Below, piece by piece: positions 48,271 through 58,600 of a stretch of 64,000 nt of DNA. This stretch comes from Lachnospiraceae bacterium. GTDB taxonomy: Bacteria > Bacillota > Clostridia > Lachnospirales > Lachnospiraceae. Location of the stretch: positions 16,217 through 80,216 of the forward strand of contig JAFLTH010000003.1 of NCBI GenBank assembly GCA_022510525.1. The letters are read 5' to 3'. The position numbers were made by a program, and so were the translations under genes. Position 1 is the first letter of the stretch; each line of letters opens with the position of its first letter. The notes below the pieces were generated by a model. It made no database searches, had not been told where the DNA came from, and worked only from the letters and a program-made list of their open reading frames with translations.

Positions 48271-49041
48271 ATGACTTTGAAGAAGAATGAGATACAGCTT
48301 TTATTAATAGTAATAGGTATATTGTTTGCGTTCGCTTCCTGGCAGTTTGTCTATAAAAACTTTCAGGAGAAAACCGCACAGGTTGAGGCGGAGAATGTAA
48401 CGATCAGGGATAGACTTGACCAGCTTGAAATGCTGAATGCAAGACAGGCTGAATACATTGCCGAAACCGAGCAGATGAAAGTGGATTCCGATGCGATCAT
48501 AAGTACTTTCCCGCCCGGATACAGAAATGAAGATATCATTATGTACTTATATAATATGGAACTTATTGACGATAATGAAGTTGCAATCGCTACCATAGGT
48601 ATGGAAGCGGAAAACGAAATTCCATATTCCGGAATTCTGAATGTGACCGGCTATGAGCTTCAGGATGATGGATTGAAATTGTATACCAATACCAACACTC
48701 TGACTTTTACTACTACATATAATGGTCTTAAAAATGTAATTAACTATATTTACGGTATATCCACCAGAAAATCCGTGGCATCGGTTAAACTTTCGGCAAC
48801 GGATGACGGTTACCTTGCCGGTACTATAGATATGAACTTCTATGCACTGACCGGTACCGAATTCCCGTACGTGGAGACCAATATCTTCGGAGTACCTGCC
48901 GGAACCACCAACTTCTTCGGTGTAATAAACGGAACCCGCGCCGATGTCGTACCGGAAGGTGAAGAAGGTGCTGAAGGTGAGACTGCCGAAGGCGCAGAAA
49001 ATGCAGGTGGCAATGCGGGAGGCAATGCTGCAGCACAGTAA
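48271..49041 (+). CDS. PilO-like pilus assembly protein (256 aa)
   Basis: Short N-terminus, TM segment, coiled-coil, small globular domain; follows pilMN; Gly/Glu/Ala-rich tail. Confidence 0.65.
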   Translation: MTLKKNEIQLLLIVIGILFAFASWQFVYKNFQEKTAQVEAENVTIRDRLDQLEMLNARQAEYIAETEQMKVDSDAIISTFPPGYRNEDIIMYLYNMELIDDNEVAIATIGMEAENEIPYSGILNVTGYELQDDGLKLYTNTNTLTFTTTYNGLKNVINYIYGISTRKSVASVKLSATDDGYLAGTIDMNFYALTGTEFPYVETNIFGVPAGTTNFFGVINGTRADVVPEGEEGAEGETAEGAENAGGNAGGNAAAQ

Positions 49042-49087
49042 GTAATAATAAACTCAGATGCGATTCATGTCAGAAAGGAGGAAACAC

Positions 49088-50398
49088 ATGAAATCTTCAG
49101 ATAATAAGGGTTTTACTCTATTGGAGGTCCTTATAGCGGTTATCATACTTGCGATTGTTATTGTTCCGATGCTTCACAGCTTCGTTTCCTCTCATCGCAT
49201 GAATGCCAGAAGTAAGCAATATATGAGGGCAACTACCCTTGCCCAGGATGAAATGGAAATATTTGAGAAAGAGACTCTTGAAGATTTACAGGATACTTCC
49301 AAGTTCAATTACACCGTTACCACACCTCTCACTCTTGGTGACGGGCGTTATGAATTTCTCAGGGAGGGTATAAGCAATGATCATTCAGGAGCATCTGTCA
49401 GCAAGTTTGATGTTTTGGTGAAACTTGATCCGGAGCGTGCTGATGCTGCTGATAGATATTATGATACAAATTCACAGGCGTTGTTTTATATGAATACAAT
49501 AGGTAGTACGGACAGCGCGGTTTATGTTCAGAGTATCAGAAATGCTTCAACTGTTAAGGGATATGACGATAGCATATATGAATACTTCAGTGCAAACAAA
49601 TCTGCCGTCGGTATCGGAAGCAGTTGGGGAACCCAGGAATTTGACAAGGACCTTACAAGAAGGATTAAGGTTAAGATATATAATGAAAACACCGGTTTGA
49701 ATATAGCTACCGTTGTTAAAGTAACTTATGAATATGTTCTTTGTACCGATAACGTTATGCCCGCAGGTTATCAGATGTATTCCGAGGAATCAGTTATTTT
49801 TAACAATTCCGCACAAGGCATAGATGATGATGGCAATCTGCCGGAGCTTAAGAATGTGTACTTATTCTATGCTCCCAGATACAAAGGTTACTCGACTCCT
49901 AAAACGGTAACCTATCCCGTAGACGGGGAACCTACCACATTTAAGACCAACGAGGACTGGATAGTGATTGATAATGAGGCCGGGCTTCCGATTAACGTGT
50001 ATGTGATTCGTCAGGATATTTTCAAAGACGGCTCTACTACGGAAATCGAGCCTACTCCTTACAATTATCAGCCCAAGATAGAGATACATGACGCAACAGA
50101 CGCTGACCACACCGTTGGAAATTATTTTACCAACCTGAATATTGACTCAACCGCTGCTCCCGGGGTAGGAGGTCAGATTGACTTCTCCAAACTGAAGGAT
50201 ATCAACAACACCAGCAGAGTTTATTCCAATACGGAGGCATTATCCGTAATCGAGCCGAAACCGCTTGACGGTTCGGGAAGCACCCAGTCGGAGGTTAAGG
50301 ACAGGATTTATACGATGACGGTAGAGGTTTATGAAAGTGGTGCAGACCTGACTACAGCCAACCCGATTGTTAGGATGACCGGCTCCAAGCTGGAATAA
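49088..50398 (+). CDS. Minor pilin / PilV-like prepilin
   Basis: 'DNKGFTLLEVLIAVIILAIVIVPMLHSFVSS'; ATG 49088 with AAAGGAGGAA SD. Confidence 0.85.
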   Translation: MKSSDNKGFTLLEVLIAVIILAIVIVPMLHSFVSSHRMNARSKQYMRATTLAQDEMEIFEKETLEDLQDTSKFNYTVTTPLTLGDGRYEFLREGISNDHSGASVSKFDVLVKLDPERADAADRYYDTNSQALFYMNTIGSTDSAVYVQSIRNASTVKGYDDSIYEYFSANKSAVGIGSSWGTQEFDKDLTRRIKVKIYNENTGLNIATVVKVTYEYVLCTDNVMPAGYQMYSEESVIFNNSAQGIDDDGNLPELKNVYLFYAPRYKGYSTPKTVTYPVDGEPTTFKTNEDWIVIDNEAGLPINVYVIRQDIFKDGSTTEIEPTPYNYQPKIEIHDATDADHTVGNYFTNLNIDSTAAPGVGGQIDFSKLKDINNTSRVYSNTEALSVIEPKPLDGSGSTQSEVKDRIYTMTVEVYESGADLTTANPIVRMTGSKLE

Positions 50399-50436
50399 TC
50401 GGAGTTATGTAAACCGATTGCGAGAGGAAGTTGTAT

Positions 50437-52956
50437 ATGTTGAATTTTATTAAATCTAGAAAAACTGATTGCAACGACAAAAAGCAAAACAGTCTATTAA
50501 AGTTAAAAAAAGACAACAAGGGTGCCGCCATGGCTATGGTACTCGTAATCATAATGTTTATTGCTATTATAGCGGCGGTTCTTATGTTCTTATCCTACCT
50601 TGGATATCAGATGCGTCTGATGGATAAACGGGGCAAGGATACATTTTACACCGCAGAGACTGTTTTGGATGAAATAAATACCGGACTTCAGGTAGAGGCT
50701 TCCGAGGCTATGGCCAAGGCTTATAATGAAGTAATGCAGAACTATGCCGTATATGACAGTACGGTTATGCGAAGCAGTGAGTTCTACAGGCAGTATATTA
50801 ATGAACTTAAAGCAAGATTACAGCGTTCGGAGCCGGACGGACGTTATGACATAACGCTGTTCCGTTCCTGGTTATCTCCCGAGGTGGTAGGCAACAGCAA
50901 CGTCACAGACGTAGAGGACAGGGATGACGGAAACAGGGCGAGCAGGGGTGCCTTTGGAACCTATGGCGCAATCGTGGAATCCAATGTGACTCCCGAAAGC
51001 TATATGCTTGTTAAAAAGGAAAGCGAAAGCCTTTTGATAAAGGATTTGAAAGTTACATATGTTGACAAGAGCGGTTATGTTTCCATAATAAGTACCGATA
51101 TTAAACTGATACTTCCTTCAGTCAGTTTCGCCCAGTCTTCGGAACTTCCAAGGCTTGAGAAGTTTTCATTGATTGCGGATGAGACTCTGGCAATGGGTAA
51201 TCTTAATGCGGGTGGCAGCATAACGGTTCAGGGCAATGCTTATGCAGGCCGTATGACGGTTGGAAGAACCGATGAGGACCCGTATTTCATAAGCCAAAGT
51301 TATGTGAATTTTGAGTCTCCGCTTGGCACGGGGGTTGACAATATGTCGTTAGTTATAAGTCGTGAAAACGTCACTGTCAACGAGGGCTTTCTTGATACAG
51401 ATAATGTTGAATTCTGGGGAGAAAATATCCTTCTTTCCTCTTCTGATCTAAGTTTTAAAGGAATTACTAATCTGAAGGACGATTTGGTTTTGGAAGGAAA
51501 ATCAAGTAAGGCGGCTCTTGCCGGTGAATATAACGGTTTTAGCATGTTAACCAAGGATTCTACTTCAGGGGGCTCTGCTTCCGGCGGAACCGGTACGGGA
51601 GGCTCCACGGGAGATGATTCGGATGCGGATGCTGATTATGATGCTACGAATCCGGCTCTTAGCAGCGCAATCATAATAAACGGTCAGGACAGCAGTCTGG
51701 ATCTGTCTGCGCTTGAAAGTATGACTATAGCCGGACGCTCTTATGTTCAGACTAGGAATATAACTCCGGGAGGTGCCGGAGCGGGCGGAACGACCACTGC
51801 TTATCAGAATAAGAATAATATTGTAATGGCTGAGTCGGTTTCACTCAAGAGCAATCAGCTTATTTATCTGGTGCCCTCAGAGGCCCTTGGCTGTGTAATT
51901 GAAGATGACGGTTCCATAGGCGATACGGCTTATGGTGCGAACCCGCTTTCTTTGGAACAGTATGAGACTCTTATTAATAATCCGGATGATTATGTGATGA
52001 TAAACGGCAGCAGACAGATTGCCGCACTTGGCTATAAGCCTCTTAGCAATTACATCAATCAGGAAACGGTTGCGGGACAGGTGGCAAAGGCATATGTTCC
52101 GGAGGTTATTTTCAAGCATACCAGTACGGGTACGCTTGTATACTGCTATTTGCGGTTTGCGGATGAGGAAAAGGCAAATCAGTATTTCCAGGATTATTAT
52201 AATGTAAATTCAGAACAGATTGACAAATATACGAGGCTCTATGCCAGTGAAATCAAGATGCCTGACCCTTCAGCCATGCTCTATCTGAATCTGTCGGGTA
52301 ATATGCTTGCCTATGACGGTGCGGATGCCGCAACTTCGGTGATATCGGCACCTGACGGCGGTAACAGCAGTTATTATATTAAGCAGCGTCAGGCCAAGAC
52401 GATTTATAGTACGAAAACAAGCGCATTCCAGGCACTCAGCGCTAAACTTGTTTCAAACGTATCACAGCTTACCGCGCTTGAATTGACCAGAACTGCTTTT
52501 GAAAACATAATTAATCAGACCAAGCTGGAGGATATGCTTATTGCTAACGGTTCAAACACACTCAAGATTGAGACAGGGGAGGCAGGCAGTCTCAAGACCG
52601 CAATCTTGACCAGGGAGCCGAATTATGTTGTAAATGCATCTACACCGCAGTCTTCAATTATTGTAAGCACAGGCAATGTTGAGGTGGATACCAGCTTCAA
52701 AGGACTTATTATTGCAGCCGGCAACATTACGGTCAAATCAAGCGGTGCACCTGTTACCGTAACTCCGCTGGATTTAACGGACTTCTCCAAATTACTTTCT
52801 GCGGAAACCAATATCGGCGGCACTAAGTATTACGTAATGGATGTATTCCGGGACGGAGTTAATTATCATGCAGGTATGCCTTCATCAGGAGGAACTTCTA
52901 CGGAAACGGTTGCGCTTAAGGATTTGATAGTTTATGAACAGTGGATTAAGAAATAA
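50437..52956 (+). CDS. PilX-like large pilus-associated protein
   Basis: 'DNKGAAMAMVLVIIMFIAIIAAVLMFLSYLGYQMRLMDKRGKDTFYTAE' PilX-type N-terminus in the pil operon. Confidence 0.7.
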   Translation: MLNFIKSRKTDCNDKKQNSLLKLKKDNKGAAMAMVLVIIMFIAIIAAVLMFLSYLGYQMRLMDKRGKDTFYTAETVLDEINTGLQVEASEAMAKAYNEVMQNYAVYDSTVMRSSEFYRQYINELKARLQRSEPDGRYDITLFRSWLSPEVVGNSNVTDVEDRDDGNRASRGAFGTYGAIVESNVTPESYMLVKKESESLLIKDLKVTYVDKSGYVSIISTDIKLILPSVSFAQSSELPRLEKFSLIADETLAMGNLNAGGSITVQGNAYAGRMTVGRTDEDPYFISQSYVNFESPLGTGVDNMSLVISRENVTVNEGFLDTDNVEFWGENILLSSSDLSFKGITNLKDDLVLEGKSSKAALAGEYNGFSMLTKDSTSGGSASGGTGTGGSTGDDSDADADYDATNPALSSAIIINGQDSSLDLSALESMTIAGRSYVQTRNITPGGAGAGGTTTAYQNKNNIVMAESVSLKSNQLIYLVPSEALGCVIEDDGSIGDTAYGANPLSLEQYETLINNPDDYVMINGSRQIAALGYKPLSNYINQETVAGQVAKAYVPEVIFKHTSTGTLVYCYLRFADEEKANQYFQDYYNVNSEQIDKYTRLYASEIKMPDPSAMLYLNLSGNMLAYDGADAATSVISAPDGGNSSYYIKQRQAKTIYSTKTSAFQALSAKLVSNVSQLTALELTRTAFENIINQTKLEDMLIANGSNTLKIETGEAGSLKTAILTREPNYVVNASTPQSSIIVSTGNVEVDTSFKGLIIAAGNITVKSSGAPVTVTPLDLTDFSKLLSAETNIGGTKYYVMDVFRDGVNYHAGMPSSGGTSTETVALKDLIVYEQWIKK

Positions 52957-52974
52957 CAATAGGGAGCAGTGTTA

Positions 52975-53577
52975 ATGAAGAATAACAAAGGATTTAGCTT
53001 AGTTGAATTGGTTATAGTTATTGCAATAATGGCAGTTATCGGCAGTGCGATATTCTATTCATATATGCTCATAATAGGCCAGTATTCGAGGGAGTGCGCC
53101 AATGACTTAAGTACTTCTATGGATAAAGCCAAGAACTATGCACTTACCAGATCTGCCTCTGTGGATTGTTATATGGAACTCACTAAAAATAACAAGGGTT
53201 ATTTTGTGAAATATTATGTTCCTAAAAATGCGACCGCCCCGGGTCATGATGTGGTTACCGGAGCTTTTCAGCCGGATGACTGGGAACTTGCGGAGGAACT
53301 TAATATCGGCAAGAAGATGGTTCATATAAACTGTGATTTTTATAATGGCTCAACCAAGGTCAAATCGGTTGAAATTAATGACACTGACTCGGTTAAATTT
53401 GTATACAACCGTATCAGCGGAGCGCTGAAGGGTATTGGCGATGCAGCTTCGGATTACGGTCTGAATTCTATTGACGGAAATTATACTGATGTTTACATCA
53501 ATGTAGAATATGGCAGGAAGTATGAAATACATTTATACACGGCAACCGGAAAACATGTTTTATCCAGAATTGGTTAG
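52975..53577 (+). CDS. Type IV pilin-like / GspH-type pseudopilin
   Basis: 'MKNNKGFSLVELVIVIAIMAVIGSAIFYSYMLI'. Confidence 0.88.
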   Translation: MKNNKGFSLVELVIVIAIMAVIGSAIFYSYMLIIGQYSRECANDLSTSMDKAKNYALTRSASVDCYMELTKNNKGYFVKYYVPKNATAPGHDVVTGAFQPDDWELAEELNIGKKMVHINCDFYNGSTKVKSVEINDTDSVKFVYNRISGALKGIGDAASDYGLNSIDGNYTDVYINVEYGRKYEIHLYTATGKHVLSRIG

Positions 53578-53588
53578 GAGGGAGAAAA

Positions 53589-55616
53589 ATGAAAAGTAAC
53601 AAAGGTTTTACACTGGTAGAATTATTAATAACAGTCACTATTTTAGCGATTGTTATCATAAGCGCGGCGGCTTTTATGCTTACGGGAAGCAGAAGCTTTG
53701 CCAAAGGCAGCGCAGATTCCGGTGTGCAAAGTGAAGCCGAACTTGCGGTTAATCAGATTGAGGATCTGGTCATTGACGTCAACGGAGGCGTGAATTATGT
53801 AGTAGACGATTCAGCCGATACGGAATCTCTGGTTATGTACCATGTAGAGACAGATGAGACCAGTGGGCTGCCCGTTTATAAGAAAAGAGATGTTATCTGG
53901 AACAGAGGCGATAAAAAAATTTCAAGCAGCGAATGGATTGTTAAAGATGACGGCTCCGGAACTTATGTTACGGACACTACAATATACACAAACCAGCTTT
54001 TGGCAGAGAATGTAACTGCTTTTAATGTGGATCTTAGTGATGTAATAAAAGACACCGATAAGAACGGAAACGAGATAGATATTGTCAGGTCTGTGGTTAT
54101 CAGAGTGGATTGTAAGGATGCTGCCGGCAAAGCGGCATATGCCACAACCCCTCTTATAACTCTTAGAAACCGCATGATGTTAAGCGGAGATCCAGGTGCT
54201 ATCTTTACGGAAACTCCTACTCCGGATGATACTCTTGCATTGTATATATCAGGCTCCGGCATGGAAGGCGCAGTGCCCATCAGAGACCGTGTTACCACTG
54301 TAGAGAGAGGTAAGATGTATAATCTCTATGCTATGGTGAGTGCAAGCACGAATGTAAACAGTCTCTGTGACTGGGAGCTTGCGGGTGAAGACTCCGGACA
54401 TAATAGTAATTTAAATGCAAACGGAGTGTTTATTACGCTGGATGTAGGTACAACGGAACCGAATAACTATCTTATAATTACAGCAAAATACAAAGATAAT
54501 CCGGCCAAGAAAGCGGTTGGAATCGTTAAGGTTATAGGCGGTCTCAACAAGTCGTTGGACGCTTGTCATATCCTTCCTTATGACATGAAGCCATATAACC
54601 CGTATTATAAATCCTCAATAGATGAGCATGGTCTTACTGAAGAAGATAAGGCTGAACTACAGTATACCTGGAGTGTAAGCGACCCTTCCAAGGTAGAGAG
54701 TTTTACAGAACATAATACTGATTTAACTTTGAAGGTTATAGAAAATGAAGCCGATATGGGCAAGATATTCTCAATAACACTCAGAGTTTACTGCCCTGCA
54801 ACGAATCAGGAGGTATTTGATACGCTTGATTATCTCATTGGCGGAGACTCCCTGTTAGAGCGTGGTAAACGTGATGATAGCCAGCCCAATGGATATCATA
54901 GGGATAACTGGTATTATTTCGATTTGCCCGATAGAGGCCAAGGCAACAAGAATTTCTGTGAGATTGTTGATTACGGTATTTACGTATGTGATATACACGG
55001 AAACAGAATATCCTCCAAGGATTATCTGATACCTTACTTTGTACTCAATATGAATGGTGGTGTTATGTCACCGCTGAACGGCGGTCAGCGTATTACTTAT
55101 TATATGACTATTATGGAAGATATGCCGCCGGAGGAAGAATTCTATATCAAGGTATATATCAACTTCAAGTTTAGGGAAGATGAGACTCCTTGGACTTATG
55201 AGCGTATTCACTTTGTAAGCGGTGTGCATCTGTATGGTGAGAATTCAACCCGTGGTAAGGCTAACTTCTACAATGATGCGGACGTGGTTTTCTTCTATGA
55301 AGTTATAGGTTATTATTCACTTGCATGGGATAATACACCGTATGTTTTTGATTATGATGTTGTTTTTGATTATGATGCTCCTGCAGGTGTAACAATTGAG
55401 CCGAAGATGAACATACCGCATACTGTTGTAGATGGTAATAAAGAGGGAAGTAAACGAATAAAGGGTACCGTCTCGTACAATGTAATAGACCAGTTCGGCA
55501 GACAGGGCTGGGAGATTTATAACAAGATTACTATTAAAAGCGCAACCATTAAGGTTTATATGAAACAAAATCCAAGTATTTATACCTATTGTAATATAGT
55601 CTACCAGAATGATTGA
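53589..55616 (+). CDS. PilW-like minor pilin with a large Ig-like extracellular region (675 aa)
   Basis: 'MKSNKGFTLVELLITVTILAIVIISAAAFMLTGSRSF', then several beta-rich segments. Confidence 0.82.
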   Translation: MKSNKGFTLVELLITVTILAIVIISAAAFMLTGSRSFAKGSADSGVQSEAELAVNQIEDLVIDVNGGVNYVVDDSADTESLVMYHVETDETSGLPVYKKRDVIWNRGDKKISSSEWIVKDDGSGTYVTDTTIYTNQLLAENVTAFNVDLSDVIKDTDKNGNEIDIVRSVVIRVDCKDAAGKAAYATTPLITLRNRMMLSGDPGAIFTETPTPDDTLALYISGSGMEGAVPIRDRVTTVERGKMYNLYAMVSASTNVNSLCDWELAGEDSGHNSNLNANGVFITLDVGTTEPNNYLIITAKYKDNPAKKAVGIVKVIGGLNKSLDACHILPYDMKPYNPYYKSSIDEHGLTEEDKAELQYTWSVSDPSKVESFTEHNTDLTLKVIENEADMGKIFSITLRVYCPATNQEVFDTLDYLIGGDSLLERGKRDDSQPNGYHRDNWYYFDLPDRGQGNKNFCEIVDYGIYVCDIHGNRISSKDYLIPYFVLNMNGGVMSPLNGGQRITYYMTIMEDMPPEEEFYIKVYINFKFREDETPWTYERIHFVSGVHLYGENSTRGKANFYNDADVVFFYEVIGYYSLAWDNTPYVFDYDVVFDYDAPAGVTIEPKMNIPHTVVDGNKEGSKRIKGTVSYNVIDQFGRQGWEIYNKITIKSATIKVYMKQNPSIYTYCNIVYQND

Positions 55617-58600
55617 GAGAGTGGTTTTTATGAAGATGTTTAAGTCAAGCCAAACTAAACGCATAGCGGCAGCGGCAGCGGCAACGCTGCTTGCCGGTGC
55701 TGTTGTTGTAACTTCCGTATTTAACAGGACGCAGGCAGCGGAGAATGCGGATACCCTTATGGGCATAGAGAAATTAAGGAACCGGATGGCAGAAGGCGGA
55801 GAGTATACGATACTGGAAATAGTACCGGATATAAATGCTGCGGAAATCGGGTATCTTTTTGATGGCTATGAACCGATACTTTCCCAGTGGGATTCCAAGA
55901 CCATGTCATGGAAAAGCTGGAAGGATATACTGTGCGGTCTTGACACCACGGAAGCTCGTAGAGAGTTTGTCATAAAAAAGACGGAAGCTCTCAGAAAATA
56001 TTATGCTGATCAGAAGTTGCTGAATGAAGTTCCTGTTACCCTTCCTGATCTTGGTTCAATTGATATCAGGGAAGAATATGAAGCGGGATATGAAGAAGTA
56101 GAAGGCGGCGGTTATGATGATACCGGATATTTTGTGCCTGTGCGTTCTAATGACGGAGATTATTTCGTGGCCTTTGACTACGCCTACGCCAATAACATTT
56201 CAAGAGCCGGAGATGTTGTTTATTATGAGGTGGATTATGAAAGACCAATATATGCGGCTGAAGATAAAAGTTGGATTGCTGACGGCGCCTATATTTACAA
56301 ATATAACGGTTCTATATTCGAATCAGTGGGTACATGGGGGTCGATTAAAGATACTGCTTTTCCCTCAACAGGCGGCGGTGGTGATGATGACGATAGTGGA
56401 AATGGCTCCGTCGATGGCAGTGATGAAAGCGAAGACAGAGAAACCGATGGCGATAGTGAAGGAACCGGTGACGGTGACAATAGTGAAGAAACCTATGACG
56501 GTGATAGCGAAGATGGAAACAATAGTGAGGAAACCGCCGGAGAAAGTGAAGATGTAACCGGCGATGATGAAAATGACAGTGAAAGTTCAGATAATACAGT
56601 AGAAGCAAGTGCAGCGGTAGGAAATACATTTTCACAGTTTAGTTGGATAAAATTTGTCAATTTGTCAAACCTGAACACCAGTTCGGAGCCTGACTCTGAT
56701 GATAATACTGTAGTTGATCCGGGTCAAGGCGGTGGTCAAAGTGGTGATGGCAGCCAAGGCGGAGACCAGGGTAACCAGGGTGGAGACAACCAGGGTAACC
56801 AAGGCGGCGACGGCAATCAGAACGGCGACGGCAATCAGGGTGGCGAAGGTGAAAACCAGGGCGGCGACGGCAACCAAGGCGGCGAAGGCGGAGACAATCC
56901 GGGCGGCGAAGGCGGAGACAATCCGGGCGGCGAAAGCGGAGACAATCCGGGCGGCGAAAGCGGAGACAACCCGGGCGGCGAAAGCGGAGACAACCCGGGC
57001 GGCGAAGGCGGAGACAACCCGGGCGGCGAAGGCAATCAGGGTGACGATGATAATAAGGGTGGCAACACCGGTAAAGAAGATCCTGATGAAAATCCTGATG
57101 ACGAAAACCCTGACGAGAATCCCGATGAAGAAGATCCGGATGAAAATCCGGATGAGGAAGATCCCGATGATGAAAAGGACTCTGACAAGAAACCAGATCA
57201 CGGCGCAGGAGATACGCCTTCATGGGATGTAAGCAGAGATGAAACATATTATGTAGTTTATTTCAAAAGGGCGGATATAACCATCGGTGTTAACTCTGCA
57301 TACTACACGGTAAGAGAGGGTTCAATAAAACCTGCAACAATAGATAGTGCCACCGGTAATTATATGGGACAGCAGAATTTCCAGCAGGATAACGGAGATT
57401 ATACTCAGACTTATCATTTCCCGGGCAGAGTACTTTACTGTGACCCTAAAGGCATTTTCCACAGTAATGAGTGGTTTAAGCAGTATGTAATAAATATGAA
57501 TAAAGAAAACTTTGGCAAATTTAATGTTAAAGTTATTACTCTTACACCTGATGATTTGAATAAGATATATACCGAAGGCACTGAGGAATATGCACAGGGC
57601 ACTATCCCTGATTTTGATTTCCTCTACCTTAATTCAGGACTTAGAGTATCCGAGATAGATGCTGTCGAATCCCAGCCCGATTCGGGTAACGGCGGAGGTG
57701 GCAGCACCGGTGGCGGCGAAAGCGGTACCGGAGGCGGAAGTGAAGAAGAGACTCCCGGTGATGAAGGCGGAACCGGCAGTGGAAGTGAAGAAGAAACTCC
57801 CGGCGGCGAAAGCGGTACCGGAAGTGAAGAAGAGACTCCCGGCGGTGAAGGCGGAACCGGAAGTGAAGAAGAGACTCCCGGCGGTGAAGGCGGAACCGGA
57901 AATGAAGAAGAGACTCCCGGTGACGGAGGTGAAACCGGCAATGAAGAAGAGGTTCCCGGAGATGAAGGCGGAACCGGAAATGAAAACGAGGTTCCCGGTG
58001 ATGATGTTCCTTTAGCAGCTACATATATGTCTGCATGGAGAACGTATGTTTCGAATGATGCAGAACCGGACCCCAACAATACCGAAGAACCCAAAACAGC
58101 GGATGACAACGGTACTGTTGCAGAACCCGATAATACCGATAATGACAGCACTACAGATGATAACGGTACTATCGGAGATAATGAAGGCGATGAAAATAAT
58201 GCCGAAAATCCTGACAATCAGGATACTGAGAATCCGGATGATTCAAACAATAATGATGAACCGGACAATTCAGGCGAAACAGATATTCCGGACGGCAGGG
58301 TGCCATTGCCGGATTCAGAACATCCGGTCGGCGGCAGAGTCAGTATAGCGGTTTACAATACAGGTAATAATGATTTGAATACCAGCGTTGTAGATCTGCT
58401 TTATACCAAAATAGCTGCAAATGCGCTTCCCGCTCTTGTAGACGGTTCCATTTTGTATGAAAAATCTGCCGGCGGCGCTACCGAGAGTCATCCGGATGCC
58501 AATACCGAAAATACCGATGTTTTCAGACTGGCAGCTATGCTCTGTCAGCAGGATCTTAGTAAGGATTATACCGGTGTTTCCAAGACTGATTTGTTAAAAG

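Noticed and set aside
56345-57247. Overlapping antisense and alternate-frame ORFs (e.g. 56665..57201 -, 56714..57232 +, 56657..57247 -)
   Set aside because: They arise from the tandem repeats of the 2170-aa gene; highly repetitive composition, no RBS logic, no domain resemblance.
57624-58217. 197-aa antisense ORF rich in SSP/PPSPPG
   Set aside because: Mirror of the 39-bp repeat in the sense gene; no independent support.
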